Assembly: GCA_019751575.1 (NCBI GenBank)
Contig: JAIENF010000471.1
Span: 1-11,859, forward strand
Direction: 5' to 3'
DNA from: Burkholderiales bacterium
Lineage (GTDB): Bacteria > Pseudomonadota > Gammaproteobacteria > Burkholderiales > CAIKXV01
Length of the DNA stretch: 11,859 bases
The notes under the pieces were generated by a model. It searched no databases. It was not told where the DNA came from and saw only the letters and a list, made by a program, of their open reading frames with translations. The translations under genes and the position numbers were made by a program. Position 1 is the first letter of the stretch. Every line of letters begins with the position of its first letter. Below, in pieces: positions 1-9,848 of the stretch.

Positions 1-84
1 CCGGGCCCAGGCCTGTACCGCGGTGCGATCGAAGTAGGTCTCGATCTGTCCGCGGCGCTGCTGGTAGGAACTCGCGAGGCTCAT
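1..84 (-). CDS. bchM: Mg-protoporphyrin IX methyltransferase, N-terminal fragment (BchM)
   Basis: Only the first 28 codons are present; the gene runs off the left edge. The fragment starts at an ATG (complement of 82-84) and contains QIETYFDRTAVQAWAR, which I recognise as the conserved N-terminus of BchM (ETYFDRTA...W). The enzyme transfers a methyl group from S-adenosylmethionine to the C13 propionate of Mg-protoporphyrin IX, the step right after Mg insertion by BchHDI. The SAM-binding fold itself lies outside the window. The start is 19 nt after the bchL stop, so the gene is almost certainly the next cistron of the same operon; the order bchH-bchL-bchM is standard in purple bacteria. I see no strong Shine-Dalgarno in the gap, which suggests coupling to bchL translation (inference). 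Confidence 0.88.
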   Translation of the reverse strand, partial: MSLASSYQQRRGQIETYFDRTAVQAWAR

Positions 85-103
85 CGTCTGGCGTCCCGGT
101 GGA

Positions 104-1066
<963 letters not shown>

Positions 1067-1096
1067 TCAGGTGCGGGTGGTTTGCTGCCGGCCGGG

Positions 1097-4000
1097 TCAG
1101 GCCGCCGCGCCGAGGCCGATGCCTTCGACCCGGTCTTCGAGTTCCTCTCCGGCGCGGCGCAATGCTTCGAGCGTCGCGTCATCCGGCTGCCAGTAGCTGC
1201 GCGCATGCGCCTCCAGCAGACGGTTCGCCACCTTCGCCGAGGCGGTCGGGTTGAGCTGCGCGAGCCGCTCGCGCATCTCGGGGTCGAGCAGGAAGGTCTG
1301 GGTGATCTGCTGGTACACCCAGGGGGCCACCTGGCCGGTCGTCGCGGACCAGCCCATCGTGTTCTTCACATGCTCTTCGATCTGGCGCACGCCTTCGTAG
1401 CCGTGCTGCAGGAGGCCTTCATACCATTTCGGGTTCAGCATCCGGGTACGAGCCTCGAGGGAGACCTGCTCGGCCAGCGTGCGCACCACGCCATCGCCAC
1501 GGGTCTGGTCGCTGATGTAGACCGGCACGGCATGGCCGCCCTGCGCGCGCTGCACCGCCTTGCTGATGCCGCCCAGGGTGTCGAAATAGGTGTCCTGCGT
1601 GGTCACGCCCAGTTCCACCGATTCGAGGTTCTGGTAGGTCAGCGCGACATCGGACAGCACGCTCTTCAGCAGCGCGGCGTGCGCCACCGGCCGGCCCGAG
1701 CGCCCGTAGGCGAAGCTCTTGCGCCGGGTATAGGTCTCGGCCAGCTCGTCTTCGTCTTCCCAGCGGCTGTTGTCGATCAGCAGGTTGACGTTCGAACCGT
1801 AGGCGCCGTCGGCGTTGCTGAACACGCGCAGCGAGGCGGTCTCGATGTCGCAGCCGTTGGCCTTCTGGTAGGCCACGGCATGCTTGCGCACGAAGTTCAG
1901 GTCTTCCGGCTCGTCGGCCGTCGCGGCCAGGAAGGCGGCCTCGGCCAGCAGGCGGGTCTGCAGCGGCAGCAGGTCGCGGAAGATCCCGGACAGCGTCATC
2001 ACCACGTCGATGCGCGGCCGGCCGAGGTCGGCCAGCGGAATGAGCTCGGCGCCGGTCAGCCGGCCGTAGCTGTCGAAGCGCGGCCGTGCGCCCATCAGCG
2101 ACAGGGCCTGCCCGATCGGTGCACCTTCGCTCTTCAGGTTGTCGGTACCCCACAGCACCAGGGCGATCGACTCCGGGAACGGGTTGCCGGCTTCCATGTG
2201 GCGGGCGAGGATGCGCGCGGCCTGGCGCGCGCCGTCCTGCACCGCGAAGGCGCTGGGCAGGCGGAACGGATCGAAACCGTGGACGTTGCGTCCGGTCGGC
2301 ATGATCGACGGCGTGCGCAGCACGTCACCCCCCGGGGCGGGACGCACGAAGCCACCGTCGAGCGCGTGCACGATGGCCGGGACCTCGGCGTCCCGCGCCA
2401 GCAGGCGGTCGTTGAGGGCCAGTTCACGGTACAGCTTCTCGACCTCGATGTCCGGGGACGGCGTGGCAGCCAGGGCGGCGGCCACACTGCGCTCGAGCAG
2501 CAGGCGGTCGGCGGCATCGGCACCCTTGCCGAGCGTGCGCTGGTTGAGGCCGGCCTCGCGCACCATCGCCTCGAGCGCGGCGCGCGGCGGACGGGCGCCG
2601 TGCGAAGCCTCGGCCATGGCCACCAGCATGTCGACGCGCTCGGATTCCCCGGGCACCTGGCCGACGACATGCAGTCCGTTCGGGATCCAGGTCTGCTCGA
2701 GCTCGAGCACCTGGCCACCGAGCCGCGCGATCTCGGAGTCGGCGCTGCCCAGCCACTGCGGTTCGGTCGGCGCGAGGTCCAGCTCGGCAGCCTGGGCCTG
2801 GATCAGCGTCGCGAGGTCGGCCGACTGGGCCGTGGATTCCGGCGGCAGCGCACGCCACTGCTCGATCGACGCCTTGAGGTCGACCAGCCCCCGGTACAGG
2901 CCGGCATTGGCCACCGGCGGCGTCATGTAGCTGAGCAGCGTGGCGGCGGCACGGCGCTTCGCGATCGTGCCTTCCGACGGATTGTTCGCGGCGTACAGGT
3001 ACAGGTCGGGCAGTTCGCCGAGCAGCCGGTCGGGCCAGCAGGCCGCCGACAGGCCGCTGTGCTTGCCGGGCATGAACTCGAGCGCGCCGTGGGTGCCGAA
3101 GTGCAGCAGCGCATGCGCGCCGAAGTCCTCGCGCAGGAAGCGATAGAAGGCCGAGAAGGCATGCGTGGGCGCGAAGCCCTTCTCGAACAGCAGGCGCATC
3201 GGATCGCCTTCGTAGCCGAAGGCGGGCTGCACGCCGATGAACACGTTGCCGAAGCGCTCGCCGAGCACGAAGATCGAGGCGCCGTCGCTCTGTGCACGAC
3301 CCGGTGCCGGGCCCCACTGGCGTTCGATTTCGTCCAGGTAGCGCTCGCGCTTCACATGGTCGTCGGCGCTGATGCGTGCATGCACGTTGGCATCTGCACC
3401 GAAGCGCTGGGCATTGCCATGGATGATCTTCTCGCGCAGTTCGTCCACCGTGGCCGGCAGTTCGACCGTGTAGCCCGCATCGCGCAGGCCGCGCAGGGTG
3501 TGGTGCAGCGACTCGAACACGGCCAGGAAGGCCGCCGTGCCCAGGTTGGCCGAGTTCGGCGGGAAATTGAAGATGACCACGCCGATCTTGCGTTCGCTGC
3601 GGGCGGTGCGACGCAGCGCCACCAGCTTTCCGACACGGGCGGCGAGGCGCTCGGCGCGCTCGCTGCAGACGTGCATGTCGCGCGAACGCTCGGCCGTCGA
3701 AAAGGTGCAGTGGCGGTCGCAGCCCTCGCAGGGCTGGCCCGACGCGCTGGAGCGCCCGCCGAAGACCATCGGGCCGGTCGCGCCGTCGATCTCCGGGATC
3801 GCGACCATCATCGTGTTCTCGACCGGCATCAGGCCGCGCTCGGAAACAGCCCACTGTTCGAGCGTCTGGAACTCCACCGGATGGGCGGCGACGTACGGGA
3901 TGTCGAGTTGCGCGAGCACGTCTTCGGCGGCACGCGAATCGTTGTAGGCCGGGCCACCGACCAGCGAGAAGCCGGTGAGCGAAACCAGCGCATCGATCGT

Positions 4001-5020
4001 CGGGCGGCCATCCCGCATGAAGAAGGCTTCGATCGCCGGCCGTGCATCGAGGCCGCTCGCGAAGGCGGGCACGACCCGCATGCCGCGGGCTTCGAGCGCG
4101 GCGATCACGCCATCGTAGTGGCCTGCATTGCCGGCGAGCACGTACGAACGCATGATCAGCACGCCGACCGTACCGGCCTCGCCACCGGCCTTCGGCAACC
4201 CGGCTGCGGAGTCGGAGATGCGCGACTTCATGCGCGGGTGGTAGACGCCGGTCTCCGGGTATTCGCATGGCGCGATCGACGCCACCTGGCCGCGCAGGAG
4301 GGCGCGCGGGCCGTCGGCGTAGCGGTCGACCAGGTAGCGAACCATGTTGACGACGTTGTCTTCGGAACCGGCCAGCCAGTACTGCAGGGTCAGGAAATAG
4401 GCGCGCACGTCCTGGGCAGTGCCCGGGATGAAGCGCAGGATCTTCGGCAGCCGGCGAAGCATCTTCATCTGCTGCGCGCCGCGACCGCCGGCGTTGGCGC
4501 GATTGGTGTCGCCGTCCTTCCCGGAGCTCGATCCGCGCAGCTTCTTCAGCAGCGCCATCGCGCCACCGGCCGGCTTGCCCATGTCGAAGCGGCCGACACG
4601 GGTGAGCTTCATCACTTCGCCGGCGGACATGCACACCACCATCGCGTCGCATGCATCGCGCCGCGCGGTGAGTGCCGGCAGCACGGCCTGGATATGGTCT
4701 TCCATGAACATCATGGTGACCACGATGATGTCGCCCTGGGCGATGTCGGCCTGGCAGCGCTCGAGCGCCTGGGGATCGTCGCCCCACTCCGACGCGGCGT
4801 GCAGCGACAGCGCAAGCCCGGGCAGGTCGCGCCGCAGGATGTGCTGCGCGCTTTCCGTGACGCTGGCGAGGTGGCTGTCCAGCGTGACGATCACGACGCG
4901 TACCGGCACCGCAGCGCTGGTACGCGGCCCCGCATCGGCGCGCGCCGAGGCACGGCCTTCAGCGATGAGCGACGCGCGCGAAACGCGCGCGTCAGCGGCC
5001 AAAGTGGGCTTTAGCTTCAT
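1097..5020 (-). CDS. bchH: Magnesium chelatase subunit H (BchH)
   Basis: This 1307-residue protein is the large CobN/H-type subunit that binds protoporphyrin IX and, with BchI and BchD (not in this window), inserts Mg2+ at the first committed step of BChl synthesis. Family sequence runs along the whole protein: [14 protein letters not shown] near 39-52, [20 protein letters not shown] at 197-216, [20 protein letters not shown] around 596-615, and the GTHGALE motif at 642-648 typical of H/CobN subunits. Cysteines C431, C434, C438 and C452 (CEGCDRHC, then C13 residues later) match a cysteine cluster I recall in Rhodobacter BchH, where an oxygen-sensitive [4Fe-4S] cluster has been reported. Length is somewhat above the usual 1190-1250, owing to about 38 extra residues before VRVVIV and a low-complexity S/G/R/Q insert at about 161-186. 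The ATG lies inside the 3' end of bchB (29-nt overlap), preceded by a GGTCGAG-like weak ribosome site. Confidence 0.97.
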   Translation of the reverse strand: MKLKPTLAADARVSRASLIAEGRASARADAGPRTSAAVPVRVVIVTLDSHLASVTESAQHILRRDLPGLALSLHAASEWGDDPQALERCQADIAQGDIIVVTMMFMEDHIQAVLPALTARRDACDAMVVCMSAGEVMKLTRVGRFDMGKPAGGAMALLKKLRGSSSGKDGDTNRANAGGRGAQQMKMLRRLPKILRFIPGTAQDVRAYFLTLQYWLAGSEDNVVNMVRYLVDRYADGPRALLRGQVASIAPCEYPETGVYHPRMKSRISDSAAGLPKAGGEAGTVGVLIMRSYVLAGNAGHYDGVIAALEARGMRVVPAFASGLDARPAIEAFFMRDGRPTIDALVSLTGFSLVGGPAYNDSRAAEDVLAQLDIPYVAAHPVEFQTLEQWAVSERGLMPVENTMMVAIPEIDGATGPMVFGGRSSASGQPCEGCDRHCTFSTAERSRDMHVCSERAERLAARVGKLVALRRTARSERKIGVVIFNFPPNSANLGTAAFLAVFESLHHTLRGLRDAGYTVELPATVDELREKIIHGNAQRFGADANVHARISADDHVKRERYLDEIERQWGPAPGRAQSDGASIFVLGERFGNVFIGVQPAFGYEGDPMRLLFEKGFAPTHAFSAFYRFLREDFGAHALLHFGTHGALEFMPGKHSGLSAACWPDRLLGELPDLYLYAANNPSEGTIAKRRAAATLLSYMTPPVANAGLYRGLVDLKASIEQWRALPPESTAQSADLATLIQAQAAELDLAPTEPQWLGSADSEIARLGGQVLELEQTWIPNGLHVVGQVPGESERVDMLVAMAEASHGARPPRAALEAMVREAGLNQRTLGKGADAADRLLLERSVAAALAATPSPDIEVEKLYRELALNDRLLARDAEVPAIVHALDGGFVRPAPGGDVLRTPSIMPTGRNVHGFDPFRLPSAFAVQDGARQAARILARHMEAGNPFPESIALVLWGTDNLKSEGAPIGQALSLMGARPRFDSYGRLTGAELIPLADLGRPRIDVVMTLSGIFRDLLPLQTRLLAEAAFLAATADEPEDLNFVRKHAVAYQKANGCDIETASLRVFSNADGAYGSNVNLLIDNSRWEDEDELAETYTRRKSFAYGRSGRPVAHAALLKSVLSDVALTYQNLESVELGVTTQDTYFDTLGGISKAVQRAQGGHAVPVYISDQTRGDGVVRTLAEQVSLEARTRMLNPKWYEGLLQHGYEGVRQIEEHVKNTMGWSATTGQVAPWVYQQITQTFLLDPEMRERLAQLNPTASAKVANRLLEAHARSYWQPDDATLEALRRAGEELEDRVEGIGLGAAA

Positions 5021-6659
5021 AGAGCGTCTCGACCGTGATCTGGGTCAGCCCGCGCTCGCGCGCGAAGCGTTCGGTGTTCCGGCGCGCCTTGCCGCGCACG
5101 AAGAACGGGATCTTCTTCAACTCGAGTTCGCCGGCACCGGTCCAGACCGGGTCGGCCTCGGCGACGGCCACGTCCTGCGCCGCTTCGGCTTGCACTGCCG
5201 CGGGTGCTTCGACGGTCGCCGGTTCGACGGTCGCGCCGCCCTGCGCCACGTCCGCAACCGGGCCCGTGGCAAGCGGCTTCGCGACCGCCGGCAGGTGCGA
5301 CGGCTTGGCACCATCGTTGAATTCGAAGTCGTCGCGGAACATCTGCAGCAGGTGTTCCTCGAGGCCCATCACCAGCGGATGGACCCAGCTGTCGAACAGC
5401 ACGTTCGCGCCTTCGAAGCCGAACACCGGGCTGTAGCGCGCCGGAACGTCCTGGACGTGGATCGGCACCGAGATCACCGAGCAGGCGATGCCCAGGCGCT
5501 TGGCGATATGCCGTTCCATCTGGGTGCCGAGCACGAGCTCCGGCGCGCAGTCGCCGATCGCCTTCTCGACTTCCAGGTAGTCGTCGGTGATCAGCGCCTC
5601 GACGCCGTAGAGCTTCGCCGCCTCGCGCACTTCGCGCGCGAACTCGCGGCAGAAGGTGCCCAGGCCGACCACGGTGAAACCCATCTCTTCCGAGGCGATG
5701 CGCGCCGCCGCCACGACATGGGTCGCGTCGCCGAACACGAACACGCGCTTGCCGGTCAGGTAGGTCGAGTCGACCGAACGTGCATACCAGGCCATGCGCG
5801 ACTGAGACCCGGCGAGCGAAGCCACGCCCGGGTGTTCGCGCGACAGCACCGGATCGGCGCTGACGCCGGCGAGCGCGGCCACTTCGGCGACGAAGGCGCG
5901 GGTGCCGTTGATGCCCATCGGCGTGGTCTTCGTGTACGCCATGCCGAAGGTGCGCTGCAGCCAGGACGACAGCGTGCGCGACACTTCCGGATACAGGCAG
6001 ACGTTGAAGTCGGCATCCGGCAGGCGCCGCAGGTCGTCCGGCGAGGCGCCGAGCGGTGCGACCACGTTGACGTCGATGCCGAGCTCGCCGAGCAACCGGG
6101 TGATCTCCACCACGTCGTCGCGGCAGCGGAAGCCGAGCACCGTCGGCCCGAGCAGGTTGGCCTTCGGCCGCACGCCTTCGGCGCGGGCTTCGCGCACGGC
6201 ACCCGGGGCCGGGATGCGGTCGGCGAGCAGCGTACGCGCGAGCTGGTAGAAGGTCTCGGCCGCGCCCCAGTGCTCCTTCTTCGAGTACGCCGGCAGTTCC
6301 AGCGGCACCACCGGCACCGGCAGTCCGAGCGTCTGGCCGAGATGGCCGGCCTGGTCCTGCAGCAGTTCGGCGGTGCACGACTCGCCCACCAGCATCGCCT
6401 TCGGCTGGTAGCGCTCGAAGGCTTCGGCCACGGCGACCTTCACCATGTCGGCGGTGCTGCCGCCGAGGTCGCGCGCCTGGAACGTGGTGTAGCTCACCGG
6501 CGGACGCTTGTCCTGGCGCTCGATCATCGTGAACAGCAGGTCGGCGTAGGTGTCGCCCTGCGGTGCATGCAGCACGTAGTGCACGTCGCGCATCGAGGTG
6601 GCGACGCGCATCGCGCCGACATGCGGGGGGCCTTCATAGGTCCACAGGGTCAGTTGCAT
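4992..6659 (-). CDS. bchB: Light-independent protochlorophyllide reductase subunit B (BchB)
   Basis: This 555-residue NifK-like subunit pairs with BchN to form the catalytic heterotetramer that reduces the C17=C18 double bond of protochlorophyllide in the dark. The N-terminus [18 protein letters not shown] is diagnostic. D36 ([10 protein letters not shown]) aligns with the unusual aspartate ligand of the NB [4Fe-4S] cluster, and the conserved C95 (GESCTAEL) is present at its usual number. Residues 506-555 form the small C-terminal domain of this subunit ([23 protein letters not shown]...). It is joined by an Ala/Val/Pro/Glu-rich linker at about 455-505 that makes the protein some 30 residues longer than the 525-residue Rhodobacter form. 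The ATG is 7 nt after the bchN stop, with no strong Shine-Dalgarno, which suggests coupling. The last 29 nt overlap the start of bchH. Confidence 0.97.
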   Translation of the reverse strand: MQLTLWTYEGPPHVGAMRVATSMRDVHYVLHAPQGDTYADLLFTMIERQDKRPPVSYTTFQARDLGGSTADMVKVAVAEAFERYQPKAMLVGESCTAELLQDQAGHLGQTLGLPVPVVPLELPAYSKKEHWGAAETFYQLARTLLADRIPAPGAVREARAEGVRPKANLLGPTVLGFRCRDDVVEITRLLGELGIDVNVVAPLGASPDDLRRLPDADFNVCLYPEVSRTLSSWLQRTFGMAYTKTTPMGINGTRAFVAEVAALAGVSADPVLSREHPGVASLAGSQSRMAWYARSVDSTYLTGKRVFVFGDATHVVAAARIASEEMGFTVVGLGTFCREFAREVREAAKLYGVEALITDDYLEVEKAIGDCAPELVLGTQMERHIAKRLGIACSVISVPIHVQDVPARYSPVFGFEGANVLFDSWVHPLVMGLEEHLLQMFRDDFEFNDGAKPSHLPAVAKPLATGPVADVAQGGATVEPATVEAPAAVQAEAAQDVAVAEADPVWTGAGELELKKIPFFVRGKARRNTERFARERGLTQITVETLYEAKAHFGR

Positions 6660-6666
6660 GGTGGGC

Positions 6667-8491
<1,825 letters not shown>

Positions 8492-8495
<4 letters not shown>

Positions 8496-8530
8496 GTCCC
8501 GACCCGGCCCCCGTCCCCGACTTCCTGCAT
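8492..8530 (-). CDS. Possible 12-codon leader frame coupled to bchF
   Basis: An ATG at 8530 opens a frame of 12 codons, MQEVGDGGRVGT, ending in TGA. That TGA overlaps the proposed bchF start as ATGA. The ATG has a textbook GGAGG (complement of 8537-8541) at 6-nt spacing, stronger than anything in front of bchF itself. Such an arrangement could load ribosomes for bchF by termination-reinitiation. The peptide resembles nothing I know and is rich in Gly. It could equally be an accident of the bchF leader, with that Shine-Dalgarno serving a slightly different bchF start, so expression is a guess. Confidence 0.3.
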
Positions 8531-8536
8531 CTGGTT

Positions 8537-8541
8537 CCTCC
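8537..8541 (-). promoter_or_regulatory. Strong Shine-Dalgarno in the bchF leader
   Basis: GGAGG (followed by AA) on the minus strand is the only consensus ribosome site in the bchF leader. It fits the ATG at 8530 (6 nt away) rather than the bchF ATG at 8495, which is 41 nt away. It also overlaps the alternative in-frame GTG start at 8543, which makes that GTG an unlikely start. Confidence 0.55.
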
Positions 8542-8579
8542 ACATCTGGATACCCGTTTTCGGCGCGCTGTTTGAAGGC

Positions 8580-8608
8580 AATCTAGACGCGTCGGAATGC
8601 GATGTCAA
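8580..8608 (-). promoter_or_regulatory. Probable sigma-70-type promoter of bchFNBHLM
   Basis: On the minus strand a perfect -35 TTGACA (8608-8603) is followed after exactly 17 bp by TAGATT (8585-8580), a 4/6 match to TATAAT that keeps the first, second and last bases. Transcription would start near 8573, giving a leader of about 78 nt before the bchF ATG. The -35 hexamer contains the ACA half of a PpsR-like repeat, so repressor binding would block it directly (inference). Confidence 0.6.
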
Positions 8609-8636
8609 CTTTTTGTTACGTCTAAAGTTCTTGACA
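8603..8636. promoter_or_regulatory. Two abutting imperfect PpsR-like sites
   Basis: TGT-N12-ACG at 8603-8620 is followed immediately by CGT-N12-ACA at 8619-8636, sharing two bases. Each differs from the TGT-N12-ACA consensus by a single base, and each keeps its perfect half on the outer side, inside a TTGACA hexamer. The whole block is an interrupted inverted repeat, starting TGTCAAC and ending TTGACA. PpsR/CrtJ is known to bind paired sites cooperatively, so a bound pair here could shut both divergent promoters. The one-base mismatches lower my confidence. Confidence 0.5.
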
Positions 8637-8660
8637 AGTGTAAAGCCTGTTTGTTCTCAT
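8631..8660 (+). promoter_or_regulatory. Candidate distal promoter for aerR-ppsR
   Basis: A perfect TTGACA at 8631-8636 is followed after 18 bp by TCTCAT (8655-8660), a 4/6 match to TATAAT. A start near 8667 would give a leader of roughly 230 nt before aerR, unusually long, containing the hairpin at 8695-8715 and the PpsR site at 8774-8791. The -10 is weak, and the closer candidate at the PpsR site may be the main promoter. Confidence 0.35.
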
Positions 8661-8694
8661 TTGACCTCTCGCGCCACTGGCGTATCGTGCATTA

Positions 8695-8715
8695 CCGGAT
8701 CGTCGTCGGATCCGG
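8695..8715 (+). repeat. Perfect 7-bp stem hairpin in the aerR leader
   Basis: CCGGATC and GATCCGG are exact reverse complements around a 7-nt loop (GTCGTCG). The word CCGGATCG recurs at 8795-8802. No T-run follows, so it is not an obvious intrinsic terminator. If the distal promoter is used, the hairpin sits about 28 nt into the transcript. Its function is unknown. Confidence 0.4.
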
Positions 8716-8773
8716 CCCGGACACCGGGGTTCACCCTCCGTCGTCCGACCCAAAAATCGGCTCGGACAGGCAA

Positions 8774-8791
8774 TGTCTCGTGAACTGGACA
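8774..8791 (+). promoter_or_regulatory. Perfect PpsR/CrtJ binding site upstream of aerR
   Basis: TGTCTCGTGAACTGGACA matches TGT-N12-ACA exactly, the recognised site of PpsR/CrtJ. Its right half forms TGGACA (8786-8791), a 5/6 match to a -35 box. A weak -10 candidate (AAGACT, 8809-8814) follows at 17 bp, which would give a leader of about 78 nt to the aerR ATG. This predicts that PpsR represses its own aerR-ppsR operon. The site match is seen in the sequence; the promoter assignment is inference. Confidence 0.65.
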
Positions 8792-8889
8792 CTGCCGGAT
8801 CGAAGCCGAAGACTCAGTCGGAATGGGTTCCCGTGTTGGGATGGTCAATACCGTTGCGCGGCTCATCGAACCGCGCGGGCGCGAGAAGC

Positions 8890-8895
8890 GGAGGG
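8890..8895 (+). promoter_or_regulatory. Ribosome binding site fixing the aerR start
   Basis: GGAGGG lies 4 nt before the ATG at 8900. It is the only good Shine-Dalgarno with an ATG in this frame before the recognisable protein, so it sets the start at 8900 rather than anywhere in the open frame upstream. Confidence 0.75.
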
Positions 8896-8899
8896 ATCG

Positions 8900-9814
8900 A
8901 TGACAGGCATCCACGACAGTGACGACAACGATCAGGGCTACGATGGCGAGCAGATGCGGGGACAGGCGCATGCCGGGGACACGATCGAGGTCCAGTCCCG
9001 GCACGGGTCGCAGCGCGACGACGCCACCGAGCGGCGGATCGCCGGGCTGGTGCGCACCATCGAGGGCGAGATCATTCCCCGCCTGATGCTTGCCCATGCC
9101 GCGCGCGGCCCGGAGCTCGCCTCCGCGTCGGGCGCGCCCGGACGCCTGGTCGAACCGCACCACGTCGACACGCTGATCCGGTCGGTGATGGCGGAAGACA
9201 CGGCTGCCGCACTGCTCCTGGTGCGCTCGCTGGCTTCGTCCGGCGTCTCGCTCGAGGCGATCTACCTCGACCTGCTGAGCCCGGCGGCACGCAGGGCTGG
9301 CGAGATGTGGGAGGCGGACCTCTGTTCGTTCACCGACGTGACGATCGGCCTGTGGCGCCTGCAGGAGGTCATGCACGAAGTGGGCATGGCCAATGCGATC
9401 CCGCCGCGTACCGCCGAACCCCCGCATCGGGTGCTCTTGCGCCAGACACCGGGAGAACAGCACAGCTTCGGCCTCAACATGGTGGCAGAATTCTTCCGTC
9501 GGGCCGGATGGCAGGTCCACGACGATTCGACCGAGGCGGGTACCGACCCGGTCGCCAACGTGCGTGGCCGCTGGTTCGACGTGGTGGGGCTTTCACTGTC
9601 GGGGGAAAGGCATCTCGACGTGCTGGCCACCACCATCCACGCGATCCGCAAGGCATCGCGCAACCGGGGCGTCGGCGTGATGGTCGGCGGTCCTTTGTTC
9701 ATCGAGCATCCCGACTGGGTTGCCCGTGTGGGCGCCGATACCACTGCCAACGATGGACGTCAGGCAGTGCTTCAGGCCCACAGCATGATTGGATTGCTTG
9801 CCCGCTGCGGATAG
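8900..9814 (+). CDS. aerR: Cobalamin-binding photosynthesis antirepressor (AerR/PpaA)
   Basis: This 304-residue protein is a member of the AerR/PpaA family, which binds cobalamin, senses blue light and modulates PpsR/CrtJ at photosystem promoters. Residues 1-45 are polar, acidic and low-complexity. About 85-165 form a helical cap like that of methionine synthase B12 modules (LLSPAARRAGEMWEADLCSFTDVTIGLWRLQ). About 176-300 form the B12-binding Rossmann fold: EQHSFG at 186-191, with H188 the expected lower axial ligand (HxxG pattern), then DVVGLSLSGERHLD and VMVGGPLFIEHPDWVARVGAD. The ATG at 8900 has a strong GGAGGG. A longer form, as known for Rhodobacter capsulatus AerR, cannot be excluded because the frame is open upstream. 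The gene is followed after 34 bp by ppsR, the usual pairing. The family assignment is firm; the light response is inferred. Confidence 0.9.
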   Translation: MTGIHDSDDNDQGYDGEQMRGQAHAGDTIEVQSRHGSQRDDATERRIAGLVRTIEGEIIPRLMLAHAARGPELASASGAPGRLVEPHHVDTLIRSVMAEDTAAALLLVRSLASSGVSLEAIYLDLLSPAARRAGEMWEADLCSFTDVTIGLWRLQEVMHEVGMANAIPPRTAEPPHRVLLRQTPGEQHSFGLNMVAEFFRRAGWQVHDDSTEAGTDPVANVRGRWFDVVGLSLSGERHLDVLATTIHAIRKASRNRGVGVMVGGPLFIEHPDWVARVGADTTANDGRQAVLQAHSMIGLLARCG

Positions 9815-9836
9815 CGCAGCAGGGTTGCAGTCCCAG

Positions 9837-9840
9837 GGAG
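9837..9840 (+). promoter_or_regulatory. Ribosome binding site fixing the TTG start of ppsR
   Basis: GGAG within AGGGAGAC lies 8 nt before TTG at 9849 and only 2 nt before TTG at 9843. No ATG or GTG occurs in frame until residue 26 of the protein, already inside conserved sequence. The spacing favours 9849. Confidence 0.6.
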
Positions 9841-9848
9841 ACTTGAAC

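Larger units (their letters stand above)
8496..8899. promoter_or_regulatory. Divergent control region between bchF and aerR
   Basis: This 404-bp stretch separates the divergent bchF and aerR operons. Its middle (about 8550-8670) is visibly less GC-rich than the flanks, as expected of promoters. It holds two outward-facing TTGACA hexamers, PpsR-like half-sites, one perfect TGT-N12-ACA site, and small hairpins at 8695-8715 and 8856-8876. The aerR frame stays open upstream to about 8597, but the sequence there lacks recognisable protein features and I read it as non-coding. Confidence 0.8.

Noticed and set aside
1082..5014. A 1310-codon open frame on the plus strand, almost exactly antisense to bchH
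   Set aside because: The opposite strand encodes a full-length, motif-complete BchH. The plus-strand translation is Arg/His/Gly/Gln-rich with no recognisable domain, as expected of a mirror frame in GC-rich coding DNA.
8496..8543. GTG at 8543 as the true bchF start, adding 16 residues
   Set aside because: The added residues are Gly/Arg-rich and not family-like, and the GTG overlaps the GGAGG itself, which cannot serve it.
8496..8899. Search for an FNR/FixK-type TTGAT-N4-ATCAA box in the control region
   Set aside because: No match was found on reading; the TTGAC words lack the matching half.
9789..9848. TTG at 9789 as the ppsR start, overlapping the aerR end
   Set aside because: It has no ribosome site and adds 20 non-conserved residues. 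The TTG at 9849 has GGAG at good spacing and gives the family's usual length.
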